The notes under the pieces are model-generated. The model had not been told where the DNA came from. It did no database searches and was given only the letters and a program-made list of their open reading frames with translations. Shown here one piece after another: positions 21,818-32,518 of a stretch of DNA of 64,000 bases. Numbering within the stretch: position 1 is the stretch's first letter; the number at the start of each line of letters is the position of its first letter. Made by a program: the position numbers and the translations under genes. The DNA is from Doryteuthis pealeii (lineage: Eukaryota > Mollusca > Cephalopoda > Myopsida > Loliginidae). Location of the stretch: the NCBI GenBank assembly GCA_023376005.1, contig CM042181.1, forward strand, positions 24,920,789 to 24,984,788. Direction: 5' to 3'.

Positions 21818-22481
21818 ACTTACCAGTATTCCTTAATTTATTTTCTTTTCATGTGTTTGTATGAACAACATTAAAAACTCACCAAGTATCAAGTGACTTT
21901 TAGGGAATCTCATATACATACTTATCAGGATTAAATTAGGTAAATCATTAAGTACATATATATATTCTAAAGTCTTGAAATCATGATAGTTATATTTTGA
22001 TCCATGTGAGATCTTAGCTGTTACTATGAATAAAACAAATTCAAAATAGAAAAAAAAAAAAAACTGTGTCCTGGGTGAGTACTCATGTTGCTGGTACCTT
22101 GGACTGATTATTTAACAACTTTCTAATCAAATCCAATGTGATATTTAAAATAAATGCTTACAAATTAATACATTCTAATGTCCCAGATACATGACAATAC
22201 CTCCCACTTCGGTTGACCATATTTGTTTTGTTTTGTTTTTTTTATAAACAGTAAAAAGTATTTAATATAATTATCTCATCTTTTCAAATCTAATTTGAAT
22301 GACAAGATCTGCATTGTTCAGTTTTTTTCTAATTTGTGTATATTTCTTTTTATTTTATTTTTAAAAATTCATCAATATTTAACAGATCAAAAAATAATCA
22401 TTTTTTTAATCTTTTTAAAATGTCCTTTTAAATCATAGAATAAATAGGTAGCACTTTATCAGATTCCAGCATCCTAAAGAT

Positions 22482-22486
<5 letters not shown>
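21076..22486. other. AT-rich sequence with TG/TA microsatellite
   Basis: A compound (CA)(TG)(TA)n repeat spans 21719-21814. A slightly GC-richer stretch at 21480-21660 (AGGTGGAGAGGGCTG, CCTGCCTCTTGGGAGG) is unassigned. No gene is supported. Confidence 0.5.
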
Positions 22487-22538
<52 letters not shown>

Positions 22539-22542
22539 TATA
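22487..22542. repeat. (TA)n microsatellite
   Basis: A long TA run with one AATAT interruption near 22531. Confidence 0.95.
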
Positions 22543-22752
22543 ATTACCAAACTTATTGGTAAACCCTTGCAGTAAGAAAAAACTCGGCAAATAGTTTGAT
22601 TGTAAAAATATACTACCAAACTTCACCTGGGGAAAAAATGAAAAAAAGAAAAGACCAAGATGGTCGTACCAACTGAAAATATATAAATATATAAACCGCT
22701 AGGATTATCTAAAGTAAAATTTACAAAGTGCTCAATACCTAAGTAGAGCAAA

Positions 22753-22873
22753 TGATAAAGTTAAAGCTAATGAGTCAGATATACCTACTAATAGTTTCGC
22801 TTAGTAGCTCATCAGGGCAAGAGTCAGATTCTAAGTGAAACTTTTAGTAGGTATAGCTGACTCATTAGATTTA

Positions 22874-22880
<7 letters not shown>
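22753..22880. repeat. Long hairpin enclosing the hammerhead motif
   Basis: The left arm (about 22756-22804) and right arm (about 22830-22878) are reverse complements over roughly 48 bp with five or so mismatches. On the plus strand the left arm starts TAAAGTTAAAGCTAATGAG. The loop holds the CTGATGA half of the ribozyme, and both arms carry the GAAAC half in opposite orientations. It is followed directly by (TA)n and then a mariner end. Confidence 0.9.
22782..22819 (-). ncRNA. Hammerhead ribozyme motif, type I with 3-bp stem III
   Basis: On the minus strand CTGATGA (22815-22809) is followed by a GCT-ACTA-AGC stem-loop II (22808-22799) and then GAAAC (22798-22794). The segment ACT-ATT-AGT (22795-22787) forms a 3-bp stem III. 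The next base, A22786, completes a GUA cleavage triplet. Stem I can form from TGCC (22819-22816) with GGTA (22785-22782): two G-C pairs, one G-U and one A-U. All invariant core residues are present. Very short stem III hammerheads are established in Penelope-like terminal repeats and retrozymes, and a Penelope-like fragment lies nearby on the same strand. Activity is untested, and the surrounding inverted copy could compete for folding. Confidence 0.75.

Positions 22881-22936
<56 letters not shown>
22881..22936. repeat. (TA)n microsatellite
   Basis: About 28 TA units between the hairpin and the mariner terminus. Mariners insert at TA, which could explain the position. Confidence 0.95.
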
Positions 22937-22939
<3 letters not shown>

Positions 22940-23162
22940 GGTAATCCCAAAGGTAAGACCTCAAAAATATTTAGAAATCATAGAAATCTTTATTGTTTAT
23001 TGTCAATGATGTTTACATCCTTTTAAAGTTTGAATATGAATCTATTTTTCTACATAACCACCATTTCAGTCAGTGCATTTTTATAGGTGCTGTGGCAGTT
23101 TTTGTCAGCCCATGTTATACCAGCTTATTGCCAAGTTGTTGAGGAAGCGTTGAATCTCATTG
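22937..23162 (-). pseudogene. mariner-like element 3' end with transposase C-terminus
   Basis: The plus-strand end GAGGGTAATCCCAAAGGTAAG looks like a mariner terminal inverted repeat next to TA. The minus-strand translation near 23040-23110 gives W-Y-N-M-G...LPQHL-KCTD-NGGYVEK, which ends as mariner transposases usually do (KCIDxxGDYVEK followed by stop). Stops interrupt it. The catalytic domain and the other terminus are absent. At about 23163 it fuses to a Penelope-like fragment. Confidence 0.75.
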
Positions 23163-23517
23163 TTGTTGCAAACTTCCTAAGAATTTTCTGGAATTTGTCT
23201 TTAGGCCAGGAATATTTTTTCAACTGTTGGGCTATTGAGCTGGTATCAGAAAGATGTATTTTAAGGCATCTCAGCAGAGTTGTTGTTAAACCTATGTATA
23301 TATTTTTGTTGTCAGAGATACAATCTCCCAAAGGACATTGAAATTTATATATGACGTTAGTTTTCTGCGAAACTCCAATCAAGGGGGAGGAATTATTGTT
23401 GATAAGATGTTTTTGCAATTCCCCCTGATGATGGCCTGTGAAGGGGCTGAAAGTACTTGGGAACAAATCAGCTATGGCAAATTCATCAGCCAATTCCAAA
23501 CGGATATATTCTATCAT
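23163..23517 (-). pseudogene. Penelope-like element GIY-YIG endonuclease fragment
   Basis: The minus-strand open frame contains TNVIYKFQCPLGDC, then about ten residues later NIYIGLTTT. It continues LRCLKIHLSD and ends near DKFQKILRK. This is the layout of the C-terminal GIY-YIG endonuclease of Penelope-like retroelements (VIYKFxC...YIGxTTTxLxxRLxxH). The expected Arg of the SRRL segment is degraded to RCL. The reverse transcriptase domain is not present upstream. The last 20 or so codons of the open frame belong to the adjacent mariner. Confidence 0.8.
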
Positions 23518-24361
23518 CCATTTGGCAACTTGAAAGGATTGAGAAGAGAATTGGCAGATAAAAAATGTCTGTGCTGTTCAACCAAATATATAAAACCAAA
23601 TAGGCATGTAGATATCAAAGTAGCTTTAATTTAATAAAAGTTATGAACATAAAAGATTAAACCAATTTCAGATGAGAGAATCTTAAGTTGATGATTCCAA
23701 AGATGATGGTGAAGTCTTACTGTATGTATAATTTTGTTCAGAACTATGAACTTATTCAAGATTAATTTGTCTATGTTGAATTCTAAAAATAAGGGAAGAA
23801 AAATAAGAAAAAAGAAAAAAAGTATCTATTGCTGGTGTGTGTGTGTGGGGGGGGGGGGTGTACAACAGGTAGAGAAGTGGAAGTAGCATAAATGTGAAAA
23901 AGGATAAAGAACCAGTTTTCCTTATTTCAGCCATCATGAGGGTCAAAGGTCATGTTATGATTTAACAGAAGAGAAATGATGTCAAAAAGAACAATCTAAA
24001 CATTGACTGACCTAAAAGACAAAAGAAGAAAAAACAATTGGTAGACAGTAAAAACAATTATTGGTTATCATGAATTGAATGAAATGAACCCCCCCACACA
24101 CACATGGACAGACAGGAGGGGGATACTAAAGCCCCCCTCCCCACTATTAAGTGTAACCAAAATAAAATCAGCTACACCAAATGGATTATTCTTACAAAAA
24201 CAGAATAAATCTCTAATTTAGAGTTCTTTACCTTCGTATCATATTACAAGGGTTGATATGATAAGATCTCCAAATCCTACAAAACAAGTTTTAGACAGGA
24301 TAGAATATTGAAACTGCTATCAAAATAAAGTAAGTTTATTTCTTTGTAATCACTATTTAGT
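23518..24361. other. AT-rich intergenic sequence
   Basis: It includes (GT)n followed by a poly-G run at 23837-23859 and a C-rich patch near 24088-24143. There may be unrecognised upstream Penelope-like sequence up to about 23640. No gene is supported. Confidence 0.5.
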
Positions 24362-24500
24362 CCTGCACCTTGTGTAGTGTAATGGTTAGCAAGCTAGATT
24401 AGCAAACTATTATTAATGAGGTTGAGTCTCACTGGGTGCCTCATACATTCGGCTTTGTACCACAACTGAGCTTAGTAAATAACCATTTAGTGCTGCACTT
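24362..24500 (+). mobile_element. SINE-C copy, best preserved
   Basis: The head TGTAGTGTAATGGTTAGCAA is an A-box-like start. GTTGAGTCTCACTGGGTGCC is the B-box region. The body continues with CATTCGGCTTTGTACCACAA and GAGCTTAGTAAATAACCAT. It is short and has no clear tail. The tRNA relationship is inferred from the TAATGGTTAG start. Confidence 0.7.
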
Positions 24501-25659
24501 ATCTCTGCTCTCACCCCCCTCACCCAAAAAATGTTCTATCTAAATTTTCATTTTTTACATGAAGAAAATTTCTGGTTTACTTTTGATTTCATTTTGCACA
24601 GCAATTTTGACCTTTTCATTTTGGGAATGATCAAAAGTTTAATACAACCAAATTGGTGCTGTACAGATGTGTCACAAGCAGGAATTGCAGTCTTCTCACC
24701 ATTTGCATTATATTAATATACTAAGTGGATCAACATCTAAATGTACAATATACAGGGTGACCAAAAATCACAAATTTTGTAATAGAACAGTTAATTGTAA
24801 TTTTTCTTTTTTCTTTCGGAATATGCAGTTAACTTGGTGCTTAAAATATATTTGGGGAATAACTGTACAAAGACTGAAGTTTAAATCCAACAAGTTTCTT
24901 GAAATTTTATTGACATTGATAAGATTGGATAAAATTTATTTGGGTTCTGTTTTTTGGAGTCTCCTCTATCATGTAATATCAATAGTTCATTTTTATTGGG
25001 GTAGATATTTAACTAACTTATTCTATAAAATCATCATAAATCAGTTAATGTTTTTGGTAGACTAAATTTAATTTCTAATGTATATTATACACTTTCAGTA
25101 ATCAGTGGACTAACTGGTAATTGAATAATTCTTAACACACTAGCTCTCCCAGTTATGACTTTGTTTAGACACTTGACCCAACCAAAATAAACTCTCACTT
25201 TTGCTGAAATACAATACCAATATTGGAATTGTAACTAACAATTGATACATTTTTTTTTAAATTCTATAAATCTAAATTCTACTTAGAAAGTAAAGATACA
25301 TCAAATTTTCAACGCCAGAAATCATATTGATGCAGTTAAAGATGATGGAATGCAGGGAAAGTCTATAAATATAAACATTTATTAACAAGACATCAAGATT
25401 ATCTAATTCTTAAGTTCAAAAAATCATTATCATAATTTTAATATTAAAATGAAAGTTATGCAATCCAGCATTAAAGAAAGTTAGGATATCAAAAGAGAAA
25501 TTACTTTTTTATAAAAAAATATCATCTATAATGACGTTATAAAAAATGAATAAAATATTTCCAGTAGTTTATTTGTTTAATTTATTTTCTTTGTATTTTA
25601 TATAGAACAATTGTATAATATTTGTATATACTAATTGAATTATGGAATTTTTCTGGGTT
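24501..25659. other. AT-rich sequence with a small shared motif
   Basis: Positions 24756-24796 (GGGTGACCAAAAATCACAAA then TTTTGTAATAGAACAG) resemble 44713-44760. This could be the end of a Tc1/mariner-type MITE. The open frames at 24531-25065 have no recognisable domain. Confidence 0.45.
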
Positions 25660-26075
25660 GAGCCGCTAACCCTAGCTGGGTACAATTGGACACATAGCAT
25701 AGTGGCTATAGGCATTGGGTTAAGACAGTTCTAAGTGATAGTTATCTCTGGGCTGCAGGTTCAATCCTGGTCAAGGGTGACAGTAACATAGAATAATAAT
25801 TAACACAGCTTAACACTTATGGTTAGCCGAATGAGAACAGGATACCCCCATGGATTGAATAAAGGGTTAGGTTCAAAGTTCCGTGATGGCTCCTGATTAC
25901 GACAAGAAGGTTCTCGAATCCGAGAAGGTTCCCGAGTCCGACAAGAAATACCTGAAGAAGGCCAGAGTGCACATCGGCCAAAATGTTGTACAGATAACAA
26001 TAAAGATGAGGACAATAGTCCAAATAATCAAGCCTCATCTCAAAAATTCAGAGAAAAAGTTGACTAATCAGAAAG
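25660..26075 (+). mobile_element. SINE-D copy, most complete
   Basis: The tRNA-like head has ATAGCATAGTGGCTATAGG and the B box GGTTCAATCCT (25759-25769). The body and tail match 16935-17312, including GAATGAGAACAGGATACC, CTGAAGA (25952-25958), a GGCC/GGCC stem, AAAAT and ATAACAATAAAGATGAGG. The extreme 3' end is CTCATCTCAAAAATTCAGAG. The first 30 bp (GAGCCGCTAACCCTAGCTGG) are an inverted copy of an internal segment, so the 5' end is rearranged. Confidence 0.8.
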
Positions 26076-26261
26076 TAATGAAGTATCAACTTCTTCCAGC
26101 TTGAGCATAGAATTCACTAAGCTTTGATTGCTTACATTACTGCTGTTCCTAAGTGGTTAGCCATCTAAATACTAAACAGAATAATCACTGCTTAACTTCA
26201 GCGATCTAATGGCAATTGGTGCTTTAAGCCGGATTTGACCACATGTCAATCTACCTCAGCA

Positions 26262-26500
26262 TAGAGATGTCTCCAGTATAAAGACAAGACATGCTTGGCA
26301 CTGCTGGAGAAGCAAAGATGAACTCATAAGTGACATTCTTCTGTGGAAGCCATCACAGCCAGAGTAAGTCACCCAGCAAAGACATACATAGATCGATGCT
26401 GCGCACAGGACCTCCCAGAGACAATGAATGATAGGGAAGGATGGCAAAAAATTGTCATCGATATCCATGCTGCCACCATGACAGGTTGATGAAAAGAAAG
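26262..26500 (+). pseudogene. LINE-A C-terminal fragment
   Basis: The translation reads KTRHAWHCWRSKDELISDIL and then LWKPSQPE, with a stop. After a frameshift it reads CAQDLPETMNDREGWQKIV, closing with a stop after MTG. This is the conserved tail of LINE-A (TRHAGHCWRSKDELISDVLL ... DLPEAMDDREGW in intact relatives, from memory). The reverse transcriptase domain is absent, which indicates a heavily 5'-truncated insertion. Confidence 0.85.
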
Positions 26501-26635
26501 ATGGCAAATGCTACACATTACCTGGTACAAAATTCTAAATAACTTGACTTTTCTTTTTTTTTTTAAATTTCAGATAAACTAATGTGTATGTATGTGAGTG
26601 GGTAGACTTTCTTTAATGCTAAAATTACCAAACCA

Positions 26636-26670
26636 TAAATAAATAACACTCTTATGAGTGTTATTTATTG
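26636..26670. repeat. Short perfect hairpin
   Basis: AAATAAATAACACTC and GAGTGTTATTTATT separated by TTAT. Confidence 0.9.
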
Positions 26671-26991
26671 TCTTAATATAAGCCCATCAAAACTCTTAAA
26701 CAAAAGAGAAAGATTTTTATTTGTTACTCCTCTATAAAAGAAAGAAAAAAAACATAAGAAATTATATATGGCTATAAATATATATTTCAAGAAATATTAG
26801 TACTATACTGGTCATAATATAATATCAAACATCTGTCTTTTATCTTGGCAAACTATTTTTAAACAAACAAAATATTTAAAAAAAACTGTTTTTTAATCAC
26901 AGCTTAAAAAAGGAAACTTGTAGAGATGTATTTTAAATATTTTTCTATATGTTTGAAATACAGTAATAATTATAAAACTAAAAACTAAATT
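26671..26991. other. AT-rich intergenic sequence
   Basis: I see nothing recognisable in it. Confidence 0.4.
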
Positions 26992-27125
26992 ATTTGAATT
27001 ATTCAGACTATTGTCCTCATCTTTATTGTTATCTGTACAACATTTTGGCCGATGTGCCGTCCAGCCTTCTTCAAACTCGGGAAACTTCTTTTTGAACTCA
27101 GGAAAAATTCAGAGGAATAGTAAAA
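26992..27125 (-). mobile_element. SINE-D tail fragment
   Basis: It contains only the 3' third of SINE-D on the minus strand: TTGAAGAAGGCTGG, CACATCGGCCAAAATGTTG and ATAACAATAAAGATGAGG. The head and body are missing (5' truncation). Confidence 0.8.
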
Positions 27126-28048
27126 ATGAAATTTAAAATACATAAACCCACTAACAAATGTTTCTGAGTTTTTTTAAAGATGAGCAGAGAGGTAACATTA
27201 ATTTTAACATAATGATCACAGACACACAAACTGATTTTCCCTCATCATCAATGAATATTTCTATTTGCTCTAATGGTGGGTGATAGTTTATGTTAAATTT
27301 TTTAAACAAGAGGAGATACAGGAGTTTATTAATGGCCACAAACAATTTTGAAGATCAACCTCATATAATCTATGTTAGAGTCTGAGGTGAAATCAATATC
27401 CATGCAAAAACAAAAACAGGTTCCCAGGACTTTCCATTTGGTCATGGAAAATGTGTACAGACCAATGCAGTTTTGGCATTAGTAGTAGACAAAACAAATG
27501 TGGAAATAAGATATTTTAGAAGTAAATAAATCAAACAAATAATGCATTCATCTTCTATTTTTTTTCTTTTTTAAATATCTAATCTGTTTTTTCCTCTTAA
27601 AGAATTTTTTCATTCATATCAAATTCTTAAGAATTATTCTTCCATTGCTGTGAGGATTCTGTCCGAGTTTCTTTATAAAGATCGTCCACAGGCCATGGAA
27701 ATATTTCAGAGAGATCAAAAAAGAGAACAATTTTTTTTTCTCCATTAGGAATTTTAAAAAAATTTAAAAAAATTAAAAAAACCTGAAAGGTTGGAATTTA
27801 CTTTCAAACCCATCTTCAGTAACATTTTAAACAAATGTTTATTTCTGAGATCAAATATTTATCAATGCTTTAAAAACGTACTCAAATCAAGATGGGGGGG
27901 GGGGTAATGAATGGAAGAAGAAGAAAAAAGAAAACCTGAGAAATATAAGAGATAGAGACCAGCAGAGACATTGAAAAGAATATATTTTTATATTTGAAGG
28001 GTAATAGAGCTGGACAGGTGAAAATAAGTCAATGGAAAGAAAGGACAT

Positions 28049-28094
<46 letters not shown>

Positions 28095-28478
28095 TCTGCA
28101 TATGGAAAAAAATAAATAAAAGATGTGGAGAGAGAGAAAAAGAGAAAGAGAGGGGGGGAACTATTAAATTATGAGACAGAAAAGTGTTGCAAATTTCTAT
28201 TTTTTACAAGTATAATCTAACATTTTATCTACAAATTTCTTCCAAGTAAAAATAAAAAATAAAAATAGATGTCATTATCTTAAATGCATACACATTTTTC
28301 TATTCTCCAGTTTTATAAATATTCAAGTTTTAGGTGGTCCCCCCCCCTTTAAAGTTCATAAGAGTCTGATAGCATCTCAACTATAATAAAGATATTCTCA
28401 ACATTTAAAAAATAAAATAAGACAAATTGAAAATGTATGCTCTGATTTGTTTTACTTATCATTGTTAATATTATTATA
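27126..28478. other. AT-rich sequence with (GA)n and a weak exon candidate
   Basis: A pure (GA)n run lies at 28052-28091 inside a purine-rich stretch (27890-28160). A 48-codon frame (27603-27748, listed separately) is the only stretch that looked protein-like. The rest is low-complexity AT. Confidence 0.5.
27603..27748 (+). other. Weak candidate 3' exon
   Basis: After a pyrimidine-rich tract ending CTTAAAG, one frame stays open for 48 codons to TAG. It reads NYSSIAVRILSEFLYK and DRPQAMEIFQRDQKREQ, less biased in composition than neighbouring frames. No domain is recognised and there is no supporting splice donor context. It may be chance. Confidence 0.15.
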
Positions 28479-28742
28479 GGGCCGGTTTAGCTCAGTCGGT
28501 AGAAGGTCCACCTAGGAACCACAAGGTTCTTGGTTCAATACTGGCTCTCGTCAACTTAGCATATGAGTAGCGCAGGGATCTGTGCAGTAAAGTAAGGAGT
28601 TGATGGTAGGTATGGCGCTCCACCTCAGACTCAAAAACAATCTCCTTGGTCTACTGCTACTGAAAAAAGGGATAAACTCCCTCACTGTATATGGCTGATA
28701 TCATAGCCACCCGACGACTTTGCTTCTTTTTTCTTTTTTTTT
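28479..28742 (+). mobile_element. SINE-A, best-preserved head
   Basis: It starts GGGCCGGTTTAGCTCAG. The A box TAGCTCAGTCGG (28488-28499) and B box GGTTCAATACT (28532-28542) are nearly canonical for polymerase III, and the head folds like a tRNA by eye. The body reads GCATATGAGTAGCGCAGG, TGATGGTAGGTATGGCGC and CAATCTCCTTGGTCTACTGC. It ends CCGACGACTTTGC with a T-rich tail to 28742. It is the copy most likely to retain promoter function. Confidence 0.92.
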
Positions 28743-28884
28743 ATAGATCATATCAAAATCAAGCTGATAACTATATTAGGCTACAGATTTATTGATTCAC
28801 ATATAGACACATGTATCTCTCATTCATCTCTTTAAGAACAAGAGTAACAAGGCTGAAAGTGATAATTCATAATGTATCTCTCTA

Positions 28885-29233
28885 TTGTGCAATTTTCAAT
28901 AAAATTAACACTTAATTGACCAAATTTATACTGAAAGTCAATGTGGCTTTTGCTCTGGTTGTGGGACCATCAACATGATATATTCACTTACTAAGGTTGT
29001 GAAAAATGTCTGAAGACAAAACAAAGAACTTTATATGGTTTTTATAGATCTAAGATTTCTTTGTGCTTACCAAAATGTGGAAAGTCTGGGGGGTTGTTTA
29101 CCAAATGTTATCATTTGATTCTACAAGAGAATGAAAGAATCCATCACATCTGATGAAAAGTGATCTTATCTATTTGATGTAAAAACAAACACCAAACAAA
29201 GTTGTATTCATGGCACCTGTACTATTTGCATTC

Positions 29234-29290
<57 letters not shown>

Positions 29291-29960
29291 TGTTACTGTA
29301 TATATTTTGTAAACAGGGGTTAAATTTTGCACAACTAGTGATATTTTCCACCTCCACAGATCTCAAAACAAAAACCCCACTCAAGGTCAAATATAATCCA
29401 TGACCAGCACTTTGATGGTGGTGGTGGTGATGATGATGATGATGATGATGATGAAGAAGATGCACTTGTTGCAACTTCTAATAAGTACAAGAATCTATTG
29501 ACCATTTTTCTATGGTTAATAAAGTCTTTCAATAAATTATTAGTATTAAGAAGACCAAAGTCTTTCACCAACAAAAGCCTATTCCAAAACAAGTCAAGGA
29601 TGTCAAACATCTATTCCCAAATTTCCAATGGTTCCTTTCAAAGGTGGATGGAAACAAATATTAAATTATTCACAGACTTAGAAAACAAATTAAACTCAAA
29701 TCCACTTTTGATGATGAAATTATAAATTTCATTTTGAAAGTAACGAATGCTTTTGGAAAACTTCATCTTCTCTGGAATAAAAAAAAAAGGGAAATTGCTA
29801 AAAACTAAAATCAATGTCTATAGAGTTATTGCTCTTCTGACTTCCACTATACATCAAAATCTTGGACTCAATATTGAAAATAGAAGTTTTATGATTACTA
29901 ATAATCTTTATTGGTTATTTTATCATTCTTTAAGAAATTTAACCAAGGAGAAAAAATTGG
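28885..29960 (+). pseudogene. LINE-B reverse transcriptase remnant
   Basis: Pieces in order, with frame changes: ESQCGFCSGCGTINMIYSL (fingers); NKELYMVFIDLRF (palm motif A, normally FVDLTKAFD, with AFD lost); MKESITSDEK; SYLFDVKTNTKQSC; and MAPVLFAFF (motif B region). A (TA)n run at 29238-29287 follows. Then come a STDLKTKTPLKV region and the YADD-box position, here expanded to (GAT)n at 29413-29455, followed by ALVATS. The end gives ISIKKTKVFHQQKP, FDDEI, KVTNAFGKL, LWNKK and KTKINVYRVIALLTS. This matches the RT and C-terminal region of an RTE/L2-like non-LTR element different from LINE-A. It is extensively frameshifted and dead. Confidence 0.85.
29238..29287. repeat. (TA)n inside LINE-B
   Basis: About 25 TA units replace or interrupt the LINE-B sequence just after the MAPVLFAFF segment. 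Confidence 0.95.
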
Positions 29961-31216
29961 TCTACATTAAAGAATGAAGAATAATTTGAAGGAATTAAGA
30001 GAAATCCTTTAAATTTCCCTAATTGTAAGAGTGTAATGCAGTCTTTTTTTTTCTTTCTTTCTTTTTTTATCTGCCTAGAACAAATATGAATCATTTGTTG
30101 GTTTTTTGCTGGGTTAAAGGTTTTTTTTTTTTAAATAGATTAAATCCTTGAGGTGTTTTTTTTTTTTGGTGTGGGCACAGATTTTGGAGTTTTAACCCAC
30201 CCCTACCCCACATTTAGCTTCCAAAATATTTCATTTTCAACTTTGTTTTCAGCAAAATGGAGAACTGCCAAAAATCTATTTTTTAAATATTAGGAAAACA
30301 AAATTGGATTTCTTTAAATTAAATTAAATTAAAAGTAAGAAATTGAAATAAGTTCAATATAGATTTTTATTTATTTATCTTATTTAATTAGAATTTGCTT
30401 CTTTTTTTTTTTTTAAATTATAAAATTATAAAAAAAAAAGGTCTTTAATAATTTTTTTTTTTTTAATTTTCTTATTTTTATACAGATAGCCTGAAAACAT
30501 AACATCACATTTTTTAAAAAATAGATAAATGAAATAAAGGTACTTAATGAGATCTGAAAAAAATCTCAAAGAAATTCAATCATATTTTGAACTTTTTCTT
30601 ACAACTTGAGGGTTCTCATTATCTATGATCATCCTATTTTTTTCAAAAGGTCTAATTTTGTCTTGTACCAAAATTAAGAAAATCCTACAGATTACACACC
30701 CCAACTGAAAATCTCAGACTTCTCAATCTAATTCAATCCCATCCACTTTCATTCATTTTCCTTCAAAGAAAGAAAATCTTTCATGCTAAAATCTATGTCA
30801 TTACTTCATTCTTATTTCTTCTCTTCCTATTCCCTGCACCTTATTCCAATGGATGAAAGGGAATTAATGACACTAATTATTCCAATGAACCCCACCACAT
30901 ACACATGTTTGTTTGTTTTTGTTGTTGATGGGGGAGTGGATAACTTGAAGGAATAGAGCAAATTAAATTGAGAAAATGCAAGAAAGACATTTTTGGCTGG
31001 AAGACCTTTGAGATTAAAAAGGATCTGAAAGTGAAATGGACATGCAAATTTAGAGTTGAGGAGTTAAAAAGGGGGGGAGGGACTGAGAAGGTTTCGATTA
31101 ATAGTTAAATATGCTGATTGCTATTAAATAATATATGCTTATATCAAAGAAAAATTCTACTTTTAAACTAAATTAATTAAATCCTCTTACCTTTATCAAA
31201 TCTACAGAATGCATAT

Positions 31217-31315
<99 letters not shown>

Positions 31316-31477
31316 ACATAAGTATTGATATACTGAAATGACTAATCTAAAACAAAGCATCAGTATTGGATTGTATTGTTTGGTTGCTTGGAAAATAATA
31401 GGCTATTTATATTTCAAATGTGATGAAATTAGCCATTATTTTCTAAACAACCTAAGATTTAAAATGAAATAAAAAAG

Positions 31478-31542
<65 letters not shown>

Positions 31543-31577
31543 TAGTGTGTGTATATTTAATTTGCACTAATCTCCTT
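29961..31577. other. AT-rich sequence with microsatellites
   Basis: There are several poly-T runs (30037-30170, 30402-30470), then (TG)n(TA)n at 31218-31312 and (TG)n(AG)n at 31480-31545. No gene is supported. Confidence 0.5.
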
Positions 31578-31692
31578 AAAAAAGGTATGAATCTATCTTT
31601 TCTTCTCCAGTCCAGTAAAACAGTAGGGCAAAATGGGCTCTCAAGCCTTTGTAGGGCAACCAGTCTAGGAGAAAGACAACCCTGAACTCATT
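31578..31692 (+). mobile_element. SINE-B partial copy (3' half)
   Basis: GGTATGAATCTATC, CAGTAGGGCAAAATGGGCTC, GGCAACCAGTCTAGGAGAAAG and CTGAACTCA match SINE-B from its middle onward. The tRNA-like head is missing. Confidence 0.75.
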
Positions 31693-32518
31693 CATTAATC
31701 CCCATGTCTTACAAACTAGGAGTGAAGAGGTTCAATCCCTGCAGAGGATGGAGAAAAAGCCAGATGGAATGAGGATAAAACAAAACAAAAATGATGACAT
31801 CCTATTCAACATTTTAATATTTCTGGAAAAAGAAAGAACCAAACTAATATTTCTCTTTATTTTTCATTTTAATTTCCAAAATTAATCTATTTTATTTTCC
31901 TTAATATTATAATTTTATCAACTTAACTGAAAATGTTTACATTCTTGTTTATAATAGAAATCAAAACAGATTTCTTTTTATTTCAATTAACCTGATTAAA
32001 AGTATTTCAAGAATTTTGCCCATCTGCTGAAACACATAATATGAAATAATAATAACATAATAAACCAAATAGATGTTTTTCTTAAAAATCTGTACAGATT
32101 TTTTAAAATGTCCTTGTTAACCATTCACATTGTGCCTTTCTTTTTTTTTTTTTCCTTTAAATCCTAAAATTGATTCTGTATTTCCAATGTACAAACAATT
32201 TATTTAGATTTCCATTTTTTAAACAGCAAAACTAAAAAAAGTATTCATTTTCAAGATATCTGCAAATAATTCTAGTTTTTTTCTTCCTTTCTTTATTTTC
32301 AAGCAACAATAAATATCTTGTGTGTTTAGAATGACGTTAAAAAAGTCTTATGTATCAGCCCAACATTCAAACTTGGATTTCATTTATCACTTTGTAAACA
32401 GATGAGTGAATTCAATTCTTATCCCTCCCCTCCCCACCCCAATACTTATCACATTGTGCTAAACCGAGGCCTACGAAAACAAAAAATAACTACAGTCAAG
32501 TCAGATTCAAAGTACCAG
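31693..32518. other. AT-rich intergenic sequence
   Basis: I see nothing recognisable. Confidence 0.4.

Noticed and set aside
23338..23634. 98-codon plus-strand frame
   Set aside because: Partly the antisense shadow of the minus-strand Penelope-like GIY-YIG fragment; the rest has no recognisable domain.
25800..26104. Frames on both strands rich in Glu/Ser/Pro repeats
   Set aside because: They lie inside SINE-D; the repeated GAATCCGAG/GAGTCCGA text is a local repeat within the element, not a protein repeat.
28479..28548. Functional tRNA gene
   Set aside because: A and B boxes are good, but the sequence continues into the SINE-A body and occurs in several copies with the same 3' body, so it is a SINE head.
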